Made by a program: the position numbers and the translations under genes | Part shown: piece by piece, positions 13,598-25,600 of the stretch | Layout of the letters: each line of letters starts with the position of its first letter | Position numbering within the stretch: position 1 is the first letter of the stretch | Origin: Ctena decussata | Taxonomy: Eukaryota; Mollusca; Bivalvia; Lucinida; Lucinidae | Direction of reading: 5' to 3' | Length of the DNA: 64,000 nucleotides | Assembly: GCA_963989385.1 (NCBI GenBank) | Contig: OZ022502.1 | Location: 49,221,454-49,285,453, forward strand | The notes under the pieces: model-generated | What the model was told of the DNA's origin: nothing | What the model saw: the letters and a program-made list of their open reading frames with translations, nothing else | The model's database searches: none

Positions 13598-13658
13598 GTG
13601 AGGAGTTAACACGTCCTAAAGAATGGTACCCTACAGCAAGTCTTTGATTTTGGTCTTG
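13598..13658 (+). CDS. Gene A coding exon 1: 5' leader, start codon and first half of signal peptide
   Basis: The acceptor-like tract TATTTTTAG ends at 13597. A 25-nt leader then runs to ATG at 13623, and 12 codons (MVPYSKSLILVL) end at the donor GTAAAT at 13659. The exon ends in phase 0. Gene B has the same plan: an AG acceptor, a 27-nt leader, ATG and exactly 12 codons. This match is the main reason for choosing this start. A noncoding first exon further upstream is implied but was not found. A GAGCCGCGAC MITE begins only 10 bp past the splice donor. Confidence 0.7.
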
Positions 13659-16600
13659 GTAAATATTTGAGCCGCGACGTGACAAAACCAACAATGTGGT
13701 CGTGCGTCCAGCGCAGACTCAGATCAGCCTGGGCATCCGCCCAGTCTGATCAGAGTCTTCGCTTTCCGCATGAAGGTAGCTTAGTCCCTCAGCTACCCTT
13801 TAAGCGCTTAGCAAAGACTCTGATCAGACTGGGTGGATGCCCAGGCTGATCTGAGTCTACGCTGAGCGCACAACCACATTGTTGGTTTTCTCGCGTCGCG
13901 GCTCATTTGTAATTTTGTTTTTATTTTCCGGTGTTTGAAGTTTCTATTTCTTCCTTGAATAAAACTATTTGAATGTTCAAAAGCTTTTTTATCGTCAATT
14001 TCGTCAATTACCAAAATCATAGCTCAGTGTGTGGTCAACCAACTCCTAAAGGAAAGAATTTGATTCCCTAGTATTCCTCTAAATTCTTTTCTTGAAGAGT
14101 AGACCCATTTTGGAATGGCTTTGCCGTCCGGTGAAGCAAACAGATAATCATAAAAGTCTTCCGACACAAACTGGCGATGCACTTAAACTAGTATACCGGT
14201 ATCTTATGTGGGCAGTTTGTTAACATTGGTATTTTTAAAACCCCAGTAATATACATATACATACAAAATCAATTTTTATTTGACTTTACCATGATGTATC
14301 TCTTTTTCTCTGTATTAAGTTAGTCTCAGAAGTTACATAGCAGAAATGTTGATTTCAACAAATACCGCTGTTGATTTATGTTGATACAAGAAAACTGTAA
14401 AAAGGATAGAATTCGTGCCCCTGAAATACTGAGACGATTCATTTTGTGACGTAAAAGCGCGTCTTGTGCTGTCATGAAGCAACACGGTCATGCCCTGAGC
14501 TTTAGCGTGTACAGACATATCCACAGGCCGTTTTGATTTGTTAGTAGCAAACTATTCTGTTCTGTTCAATTCTCGTATCGACGTTACCCAAGTGGCTCAA
14601 CGGTACGTAACCATAGTTGCACACACCTGGCGCCGTGTGTCCGTCCAAAGTAGCAAACTATGATAATATTTATTCTTTTATACAGATTCTTGTAGCCCTG
14701 GTTCAGCATGGAGACAGTTTCGGTAAGTTGTCTGAGGTCTGATTCAATCGTGTTAGCCCGACAAACTGAACTAGAAATCACAACAAATAGTGCCGATACA
14801 GTTGCGGATTCTTTGGGAGGGAAGGGATAGCAGGATTGGCATTAATATGAGCCGCGACACGAGAAAACCAACACTCTGGTCGTGCGTCCAACGCAGACAC
14901 AGATCAGCCTGGGCATCCGCCCAGTCTGATCAGAGTCTTCGCTGTCCACATGAACGTAGCGTAGTCCCTTGGCTACCCTTTAAGCGCTTAGCAAAGAGTC
15001 TGATCAGACTTTGCGAATGCCGAGGCTGATCTGAGTCTGCGCTGGGCGCACAGCCACTTTGTTGGTTTTCTCACGCCGCGGCTCAATTATGTTCATGTAA
15101 TGTACATGTATGAAAGGAATGTTTGTTTTTAGAAGGGACTTGATTGGTTGAACGCTTAATTTGTTTTACTAGAAGCTGGATCATGGAAATTATTAGTTCA
15201 TGTTTGTCCTATCCGGAGTAATCTCACTTGTTCTTATCTTGATAGATCAGGGCCCAGGTTCACAATCATTCTTAAAGTTAAGAACCACCTTAAAGTTAAG
15301 GTGGAAAATTTCGCCCCAAGAAAATCCATAGTTAAATCATATTGAAAATCGCAGTTTTTGCGTGATCCTACTTACAATTGTCATAGAAATGTCATATAAA
15401 AGAAAGATCAAATACATTTAGATTTTGTAAGCTCGTATTTACACACAAAATTTTAGACCTTAACTTAAGGTCATCCTTTAGTTTAAGGAATGATTGTGAA
15501 CCTGGGCCCTGATCGTAACTTAAAGCTGCGCACACGCAAAAAAGACACATCTATACAATAAATAATAATGCCGGTATGCACATAAAACACTCAAAAGTCT
15601 AATGCTAATTGCAATCACATCATGAAAATAAAGTTTAAAGATTCAAAACTTTCGAATTATCTATCACTGAATTAAGCACATAGAGATTTTGAAATGCCAT
15701 ACCAGTTCACCTTTTTGCCTTTATCTATTTCTTTCTTTCTTCGAGATTTGGTTGGTTGTCTTGCTGCGAACAACGACATATATAGTATCTGCACTTTACC
15801 GGATGATGAACATTCTTTCCCGTTTTGTCCGACCACAGCTACAAAATAATGGTGGGTAAGGCACGTGATTCCCCTACTTATCTTTAGTCCTCTAACAAAA
15901 ATGTCATTTTCAACAGCTTGTTCGAAGACTGTGCAACTGGAGCATGGGTATATCGATTATGCCACTCTGAATGAAGGGAATGGCGAGGCCCAAGTCGTGT
16001 GCCAGAGTGGGTACAGTGCAAAACCACATTCAACTATCACATGTAGATCGGATGGAACCTGGAGTGACATGACTTGCCAAATTAAAGGTAAGTTTGGCAG
16101 AAACCGGTAACGTTTCAGAGTTAAGGGAATAGCTTTAAGTCTCAGGGGACAGAAAGTTTGGCTTTTTTTTTCTTTCTTTTCTTTGTGTCAAGGGCCGCTT
16201 TACACGCAAAAAGAAACAAATGAGCCACATCATGTGATTTCAAATAATGTGACATTGGTGACAAGAAAAGGCTTTCATCAGGCTGCACTTTAGTGCAGTC
16301 TGATCAGAGCCTTCACTTTTCACATCAGAGATCTATGGAATTGGCCCAAACCATACAGCCAAAAGTGAGGCCTCTATAGACCCGGTGTGAACTATAAGGC
16401 TGATCTGAATATCGCATGACAACATTGTTTAATATGAAAGTAACATGATGTGGCTCAGATTAAGCTAACACTTAACATCCCAAGAAATTGTAAGTCTTAC
16501 GTTTACATTACTCCCACTCGGGTGGAACAAAGCTATCTGCACTATGTTCGTTTGCAGCCTTAGGTAGTGATAATCACTGATTTGCTTTGCGGCAAAAATT

Positions 16601-19600
16601 TGCATGAAATCTGAAAATATAATAGTTATTCCTAAAATTTAGCAGATACCCTCTTTATGTTATTTCTTATTTTACAAAAGTAATAATAATAAAACATCGT
16701 TATCAAAAATTTATTTAAGTTAGAAGGTACTTTAATGAATTTAGAAGGGCGTCAAAACAAGTATTCTTTCAAGCACTTTTACAAATTGTGAAGTTAAAAA
16801 AAAAAAAAAAAAAAAAAAAAACCTGTGTCAAAATGTTTGTCGAAAACACAACGGAGTCTATTTTTTCAAGGTTTAACATTTTCATTTACACATGTTGTAT
16901 TTATACTGTATATGTCATATAGGTATACTTGCCTACCCTATACTAAATGAATTCATTCAGTGTACATGTACAATCACCTTATAAATGGTCAACCATTGGA
17001 GAAAAGGCTACTTTTTTCATCTGGTCTACCTTAAAATTTGAGAAAGATTTGGGACAAATAATTGCTAGGACGCCTTTTTAATGCAATAAAGTACTTTCAA
17101 AGCCAAATATATGGCACATGTACATAAAAGTTTGCGTAAAGGTTTTTTTTCCTTGTTTTGCTGAAAGCCTGTACTAGAACTTGTTTATATGCACTTAGTA
17201 TCACGAAGGATTGGCACTGACTAGTTTTCATCATCTGGATGCAGCTGCTGTCTAAAAGTCAAATCTCAGACTTTGAAAATCAGTTTATCACACTGCATTT
17301 TAATCTTGCGTGAAGATTTTGTTTCTGCTCTGTTTGTCCGGAGGCCTGAATTGGAACTTGTTCATAATGAGCCGCGACACGAGACAACCAACAAAGTGGC
17401 TGTGCGCCCAGCACAGACTCACATCAGCCTGGGCATCTGCCCGGTCTGATCAGACTCTTCGCTGAGCACTGAAAGGGTAGCTAAGGGTCTAAGCTACATC
17501 AATGCAGACAGCGAAGACTCTGATCAGACTGGGTGGATACCCAGGCTGATATAAGTCTGCGCTGGGCGCACAACCATTCTGTTGGTTTTGTCCCAGCAGG
17601 CACATGACGTCAATATGACGTCATACTGACGTCGATGCAGCGTCATCACGTTGCATCGACGTCAGTACGACGTCATTTCAACGTCATGTGCCTGCTGGGG
17701 TCGTGTCGCGGATCAATTAGCTTACTGCTAGTGCAGAGTGGATGCATATTAATTTGCATCATACTGATGCGGCCGTTGACCTCAGGTCACAAACTTTGAA
17801 GTTTTGTATGCATTAGAGTCTTGGGTCAGGTTGTATCTTTTATCTCAGAGCTTACATATACTTAATTAGAACCTTTTGGGGGAAACTAAATAGTGTTTTG
17901 ATGCAGTTGCACAGATTTTGAAATTTACATAACAATTGTGTTAAAGATTTATATATCTTAATGTAGATTGTTCTTCCGTCGGCCTACTTATAACTGCATT
18001 GCTTCATTAAGGAAATACATTTTCCTTACCCGTGAATTATTGCACATTTACACATGTTGTTGGAGGGCAGATGGCGAATTATTAATTCACGACGGCCGCA
18101 GGCCGGGGTGAATTAATATTTGTATCTGCCCGACAACACATGTGTTAATCTGTGTGGAATCGTCATTGTCAGGTTAAAAAATATTGATCTCATACGTAGG
18201 AGATAGGAAGTCCTGCGTAGAAGTTAATAAGTCCTACGTAGGAGTTACAAAGTCCTACGTAGGACTTCCTATCTCCTAAGATAGATATGAGATAAATATT
18301 TTTTTAAACCTGTCACTAGGACGCTTCCATAAATCTGAGATAATTTACCGTTAAGGAAAATTCAATTCTATTCTAACATTGTATACGATCAAAAAGCAAG
18401 GGTATTACGACGTTTTCTAATAGACTCTTTTGAAGCGGACGTCGCCAGAAGTTATATATTCACGTCCGACGTCATCAAGGCGCGAAATGTTCACACCGAG
18501 CGTTAACAACGTGATTTATCACAAAGGGGGGAGGGGGGGGGGGTATCAATAAGGTGGGTTTTCTGCATCCTACCAAAGTTTTCTTTTTTTAACTGATGGT
18601 ATACTCCAATGTGTCTAGTTTATTGAACCGTATGTGACTTTGGTCGGAAAGCCCTACTTACTGAGCTATGGGTCCACGGATGTAGGTGGGGTAATCCAAC
18701 ATGGTTTTAGCCTGCCTTGTAAAAACATTCTCATTTGGTAGAAGAGTACAGCAGACAGACAGGATTAGACAAAATGTTTAACAGAACATCTAAAATATAT
18801 TTCCATATCATTTTATTTGGTTTAATTTGAACATATGTTGTCAAAAAAGACTTCCTTTGACATTCAGCAATTTTTGATATTTTTGTCCTCAATTTTCATT
18901 ATTTCTTGGCATTATTGTTAAATAAACAGACCAGTTATCATCAAACTCATGTCAAGGTAGCACCTTGACCAGGACATTCGGATGATGTGACCAGAATTTC
19001 ACAATGACCTAGTTTTCATGGTTTACTGAACACATAAACGTGCTTTGAAGATGGTTTTTCATTCAATTTTGACCTAGAATTACGAAACTTTGGTCAAATT
19101 ACTATTTTAACTGCTATATTATGCCCTATACCCCCGCCACTAAAGGTGGGAGGATACATATTGGCTTCAGCGCATATCTCCTTGGCGTCTGCATCTGTGT
19201 CTATGTCACATATTAAGTCCTTCTTTGACCTTGGAAACAAGGTCAATGTCAGGTTTTGATGACCTTGACCTTGTTCCCAAGGTCACAGAAGGACTTAATA
19301 TGTGACACATACACAGATGCCAACGAGTTCCGCACTGAAGCCAATATGTATTCCCTCACCTTTAGTGGCGGGGGTGTGGGGCATAATATAGCAGTTAAAA
19401 TAGTAATTTGACCAAAGTTTCGTAATTCTAGGTCAAAATTGAATGAAAAACCATCTTCAAAGCACGTTTATGTGTTCAGTAAACCATGAAAACTAGGTCA
19501 TTGTGAAATTCTGGTCACATCATCCGAATGTCCTGGTCAAGGTGCTACCTTGACATGAGTTTGATGATAACTGGTCTGTTTATTTAACAATAATGCCAAG

Positions 19601-22600
19601 AAATATTGAAAATTGAGAACAAAAATATAAAAAAATGCTGTATGTCGGAGGAAGTCTTTTTTGACAACATATGTTCGATTAAATCAAATAAAATGAAATG
19701 AAAATATATTTTAAATGTTCTGTTAATCATTTTATCAAATCCTGTCTGTCTGTTGTACTCTTCTACCAAATGAGAATGTTTTTACAAGACAGGCTAAAAC
19801 CATGTTGGATTACCCCATCCACTTCCGTGGACCCATAGCTCAGTAAGTAGGGCTTTCCGACCAAAGTCACATATGGTTTAATAAAATAGACACATTGGAG
19901 TATACCATCAGTTAAAAAAAGAAAACTTCGGTCGGAATCAGAAAACCCACCTTATTGATACCCCCCCCCCTTTCCACACGGCGCCGCTTCCTGTAGGATC
20001 AAAGGGGAAAACGTTAACGTCATAATAGAATAGCTGTTTCCATTAGGCGGTGAAGCTGGTCGGAGATAGGCCCCTGTATTTCTCGTTATGCTCTACAGCG
20101 CAGCTGTGTCCATGTGTTATTCAGGATATGCACAAGTTACATCAACAGTCAACTCTCCATATCTCAAAGGCGAAGATCATATCAAACCAGAAAATTTACT
20201 TTGAGACAACAGTGCTTTGAGATTACAGGAGCTGAAATGTAATATAAATAAGTAATATTTACATTCTTGGTGTATTTACTGAAAAGCCCTACAGTAAACC
20301 ATTGGAACCTAATGTAGTTTACATTCCAATAATTACATTGAGCCACGCGACGTCAGTGACGTCAAAATAAACAATGACTGTCTACAGTCTGATTGGACAT
20401 CGGCGACGTCATGACGTCATTCACGCTGTTCCGCTGCTTGCAGAAAAACTGCGTGTACATGTTTTCCTGTTTCAATTTTGGCGCTTATATATGATTTTTC
20501 ATCGAGGTTTTGATTAAAATGAATGTAAATATAAGCAATGAACTTAATTTTTCTGAGATTTATAGAAGTGTAAACTACATTGGGTCACTAGCAAAGTTTA
20601 CATGAACCCCTTCGGGGTTCATTCACTTTGCACTTGACTCAATGTAGTTTACACTTCGATAAACCTCAGAAAAATGAAATTCATTCCTTAAATATATCCA
20701 AACTACTTTGTTTGAAATATAAGGGTACTTTGAGATATAAGGCTTTGACATAACGAGAGAAAACTGTACTATAAGGGTTTTCTTAATCTCATTTTTTCAC
20801 AAAGTATATACATGTAGGTGGTTTTGTCTTTCTTTGGTAGATTGTAAGAACGAGAAAAAAGTAGACAAAGGTACCGTGAACTACAAGGATGTGACTACCG
20901 TTGGTACTATGGTAACGGTCTCGTGCAACACAGGGTACAAATTAACAGGACATCCCCACCTCGTTTGTCAACCAGATGGTGAATGGACAAGTAATACTAC
21001 TTGTGAACTTAGAGGTAGGTCCTATACTAGCACGTAAGCCACGCGAGAATATAAGCAGATTTGGCATTTCTACATGCATATATTCTCCTTAGGAGAGGAT
21101 ATATACTCAGAGGCAAAAGAAAGTATACAGGTAACGCAGTCTCAATTTTTCTATAGATGTCTGCATATCTGCATAATACCTTGGCACTGTAGATAAAAAC
21201 CATCATTGTCGCACAATTTGCGACAAGTTTCAGTACAATCGGTCAAAGGATAAGGAAATGACATGGTTTTAAACAAGCCAGGGGTCTGAGTCAACATTGT
21301 CGCTGGAGTAGCTCCCCTTTAACCATAAACTTTAGACAATAGCGATTGATTTAATGCATTTTTATGCATTACTTTAAACACGGGATGAAAGGTTAGTAAG
21401 GACATGTCGCACACTCATATAAAAATGAGGATAAAGTATCAAATTTTTGTACCAAGAAATAATGTTTTTGGCTTCTTCTGGTAACATGCATTGAATAGGC
21501 ATTGAGTTCTTATGGGGAGTTTATTTGCAATTTTCTTTCAAATAAACAAGTCTATGAAGTTCCTTTCAAGTGTGCACAAAGGCTAAAAGCCAAAGAACAA
21601 TTTTTTTGAAAATTTCAAGCGAAAACTTCTAATTCCAGGTAAAATAGAGAAACATTCGATTCCCTATAATTTTAATTCAAAGGGAGATAATTTGAGACAT
21701 GTAGCATTTCTTTCTATAGTTGAAGACGTTTGATAGGAGTTTCAGTTTAAATGACGATGTGTTTTACTCGCAGACATTAGGGCTGCCATCTGCCACGTGC
21801 AAAGCGAGTTTTGATCGGAACTATTGATTTTGAATTAAGGACCATAACTCCATTATTAATGACTGTAAAACAATTTGTGTTTGTGTATTAAAGAGCTAGA
21901 TGTTTGCCAAAATGGCATTATTAATATCTCAAAGCAGCCATTTACACGAGGCCCAGTATTCAAAATTAAAAACTGTATACTTATTATTGCCTCTGAGTAT
22001 ATATGGCCTTGGACCCAGAATTACAATCGATCCTCAAAGTTAAGAACACCTTCTCTAAAAGCTCTGAAATTTCAAACCCAAGTTTTAGACTTGTAGATTA
22101 ATAATAATGATAAAACTGATGTAGATTAATAATAATGAAAAAAACTTTAGCCTTGCAGAACCGTTTAGAATGCACTTAATCGATTCAACACAAAACTATT
22201 TCGAAAATACGTATAAAACACTAGTTTTCATGGGACACAATTTCTTCCTTTAAAGTTAGGATGACCTTAACTTTAAGGAATTTTGTAGTTCTGGCCCCTG
22301 GGCAAAATTAATTTTCTTTCCCATTACAACTCCATTGACATTATCAGTACGAGCGCGCGGAAACGGTGATTCTCAACATGATTTAAACATGAACTTATTA
22401 GAATGAATTTTGTCTTAATTAAGGTTGTCCTTTAATTAAGGAATGGTTGTAAACCAGGGCCCAAGCGTGTGTCCGGACGTTCGTCCCACATCTTTCAGTT
22501 TATGTCGTCATAAATTTTTGATAATTTTGCTATTGACATAAGTCATTATTTTCCGTGAAACACATTTACCAATATGTCCAATTCATGACATTCTGTTTTA

Positions 22601-25600
22601 AGATGTGATTTTCTGCCTTTAGTCACCTGAGCCAGCGGCTCCTGGGGAGCTAATAGGATGGGAAGGCTCCGTCGTCTGTCGTCATCCGTCCGTCGTCCGT
22701 CCACAATTTCAAACGACTTCTCCTCTGAAACCACTTGGCCAATTGTAACCAAATTTCATATGTGGCCTCCAGAGGAAGGGGGAACGAAAAGTTGTTCAAA
22801 TGGTTATGGTCACATGACCAACATGGCCGCCTTGCCCATATATGGTAAAAACCTTTAAAAATCTTCTTCTCCAGAACCAACTTCAGTAGTAGGCCGATGG
22901 CCTTGAAACTTAGTATGTAGCATTGGGTACTCAAGTACTATCAAGATTGCTCAAATCATGACATTGAGTTGACAGTGACCTTTTTTACAGAAAGGTCAAA
23001 TATGGGAAAATGCTAGAACATAAGATTTCATGGGAAGTTTTGAAGATTTTGGCCTAAAAATTGGTATATACAGTCGTCTTAATGAGGTCATGAAGAATTA
23101 TGAGTACAAGAGGTCCAGGCCATTCTTTGAACTTTGACCAAGATCGCTCATATTTTGATATTTTCAACATTTTCTCAAAAGCCAAAGGTCCAGTTGTAAA
23201 CACATTTCATATAGAGCCTCCAGGGGTTGATTGAACAAAAATGTGTTCAAACAGTCCAGGTCACATGACCAACATGGCCGCCATACCCATTTATGGTATA
23301 AACCTTTAATATTTTTTTTCTCCAAAACCAATACACCAGTGGCCTTGAAACTTGGTAAGTAGCATCGAGTACTAGATTACTACCAAGACTGTTCAAATGA
23401 TGACCTTGGGTTTACCTTGACCTTTTTTGCAGCATGGTCAAATATGGGAAAATACTAGAAAATAAGATTTCATGGAAGTTTTGAAGATTTTGGCCTAAAA
23501 ATGGTATATATGGTTGTCTTAATGAGTACATGAAGATTTATGAGTACAAGAGGTCATGGTCATTCTTTGACGTTTGACCCAAGACTCATATTTTGACAAT
23601 TTCAGACGTAAGAAAAAGCCACTTTGCCAATTGCTCAGGTGAGCGATTCAGGGCCTCATGGCCCTCTTGTTTACAATGGAAACAGCTACCTATTTGCTTG
23701 CCTGGAGGACGAAGTCCTTCCAAATGAGGGTCTACCCATAAAGGAAAGAATTTGCTCCAAGTGGAGCTGATTCCTTCTTTGCCACCGACTGCGAACGAAG
23801 GACAGAAAAGAAAAATGGCAGGGTTGCTTTCCCTGAAAAAAATACCATTTCACCTTAATAAAAAGGGTCTCTGAAGTGGAGAGTCACGCCATACTTGGTA
23901 TGCAGGCTTCCCGTAATCTACAAAACAATATTCATTCGAAGGGCACTGAGTTCCTTTAAACTCTGCCTACCCTCATTAGCATAAGAAAATTTTCATTTTC
24001 GAACCATTTTTTTTAATATTTTCCTAATAACATATAAAAGTTATTGCAAATTTCAAAAAGTTATCTTATATAGTTTATGAGTTACTAGGGTAAGAATTTA
24101 CTATATATTTTAATCATTTTCACTGTCTATGTGGGACTAGTCCCAGAAGCAGCTGTATTAGATCTTATATCTCTCAGCATGCTCAGTCAGCGGCACTTTC
24201 TGACTGGGCAGTGAATGGTCGCTGAGTAAGTGCTAATTAGCTTTGAGTGACATCTGGGCCCTTTTGGCAAATTCGAGCAATACCCAAGTTTTCCTCGGGC
24301 TACACGAAGGTATGTCCATTTCGTCCATATTAAAGTGTAAACTCCAGAGCTCTAGATAAGAGGGAGTTTTTGATGATAATTAGGGATAATTTTTCTTATT
24401 TCTCGTCGTCACCATATGTTGTGACCACTCATCTGAACCGTCTCGTCGAGACGGTTCAGATGAGGGGTACAACATATGTTTTTATGCAGAATTAACAAAA
24501 ATTATCCCTAATTATCACCAAATACTCCCTCTTATCTAGAGCTCTGGTATACCCTGTTTACAATACCCTTAAGTGTATGCGCAGCCTGATCTTTGACAAT
24601 TTTATTGATTTCTGTCTGTAGGCAGAATTTCACATTTCAAATTTCATGTTTTACAGACTGCGGGAAAGATTACAACATCACCAATGGGTTTGTTGAGTTT
24701 AAAGGAAAAGATACAACATTTGGTAAAAAGTTTGAAATAACGTGTGACAGTGGCTATGAGCTAAAAGGAGACACCCACACTGAATGTCAAGGGGACGGTA
24801 GTTGGAGCAGAGCTACAGTATGTCAACCTGTAGGTATGTATTATTATTGAGCCGCGACACAACAAAACCAACAAAGTGGCAAGTGCGCCCAGCGAAGACT
24901 CAGGTCAACCTGAACATTCGCACAGTCTGAACATTCTTGGTTGTCTGCATGGAGCTAGCTTAGATCATTAGCTACCCTTTAAGCGTAAAGCGAAAACTCT
25001 GTCCACCTCCATATTGCCTCGTTAACAGCCGAGTGTCAGAAGTCTTTCCCCAAAAACAGATTTTCCATAGACTCCAATGCATTTTCAAGAGTGCGGGGAA
25101 TTTCGCTGTAGCAAAACCGCTTATCTGACGATATTAAATTTTATATGGTTAGAAAGAGAAATAATTTTGGCAGCATCTAATAATTTTGATTTGAACTCTA
25201 ATTGATTTTTATTTTAGAAACATGCTTTTAAAGACAACACCTATACTTTCTCGGCGAATTTTGGACAACGTCACCACTAACGTCAATAGAAAACTGCATT
25301 TCTGAAAATTTTATTGAAGTTCAAAAACTTGCAGTTTAACTATAAGTAGGTTTATGGCAAAATAAAAATTATTTTAAATTGCAGAAATCTTTTAGGTTTT
25401 TACAAATGAAAAAACTATATAGAATAGTTGAACACAGGTCTCACAGTTAAATTTCTTGCACACTTGCAAATGCACTAGTGTCAATGGGAAAAATATTTTG
25501 GGGAAAGACTTTTGACACTTGGCTGTAGTTTTGTGTCCGTTAAAGCATGTCCACAGGGTATAATCGATTCCGCCAATTTTCGCTTCCTGCAGAGACTGTC

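Larger units (their letters stand above)
16088..20840. other. Gene A intron between sushi 1 and sushi 2, repeat-filled
   Basis: This 4.75-kb intron has no exon candidates. It contains a GAGCCACATCATG MITE, a poly-A run (about 16797-16820), a nested MITE pair, hairpins at 18045-18308, the 1.45-kb palindrome and a 149-bp hairpin at 20537-20685. Confidence 0.6.
21015..24656. other. Gene A intron between sushi 2 and sushi 3
   Basis: This is a 3.6-kb intron with no exon candidates. It holds a foldback at 22005-22464, the tandem-unit repeat at 22620-23672 and an inverted element at 24344-24547. Confidence 0.6.
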
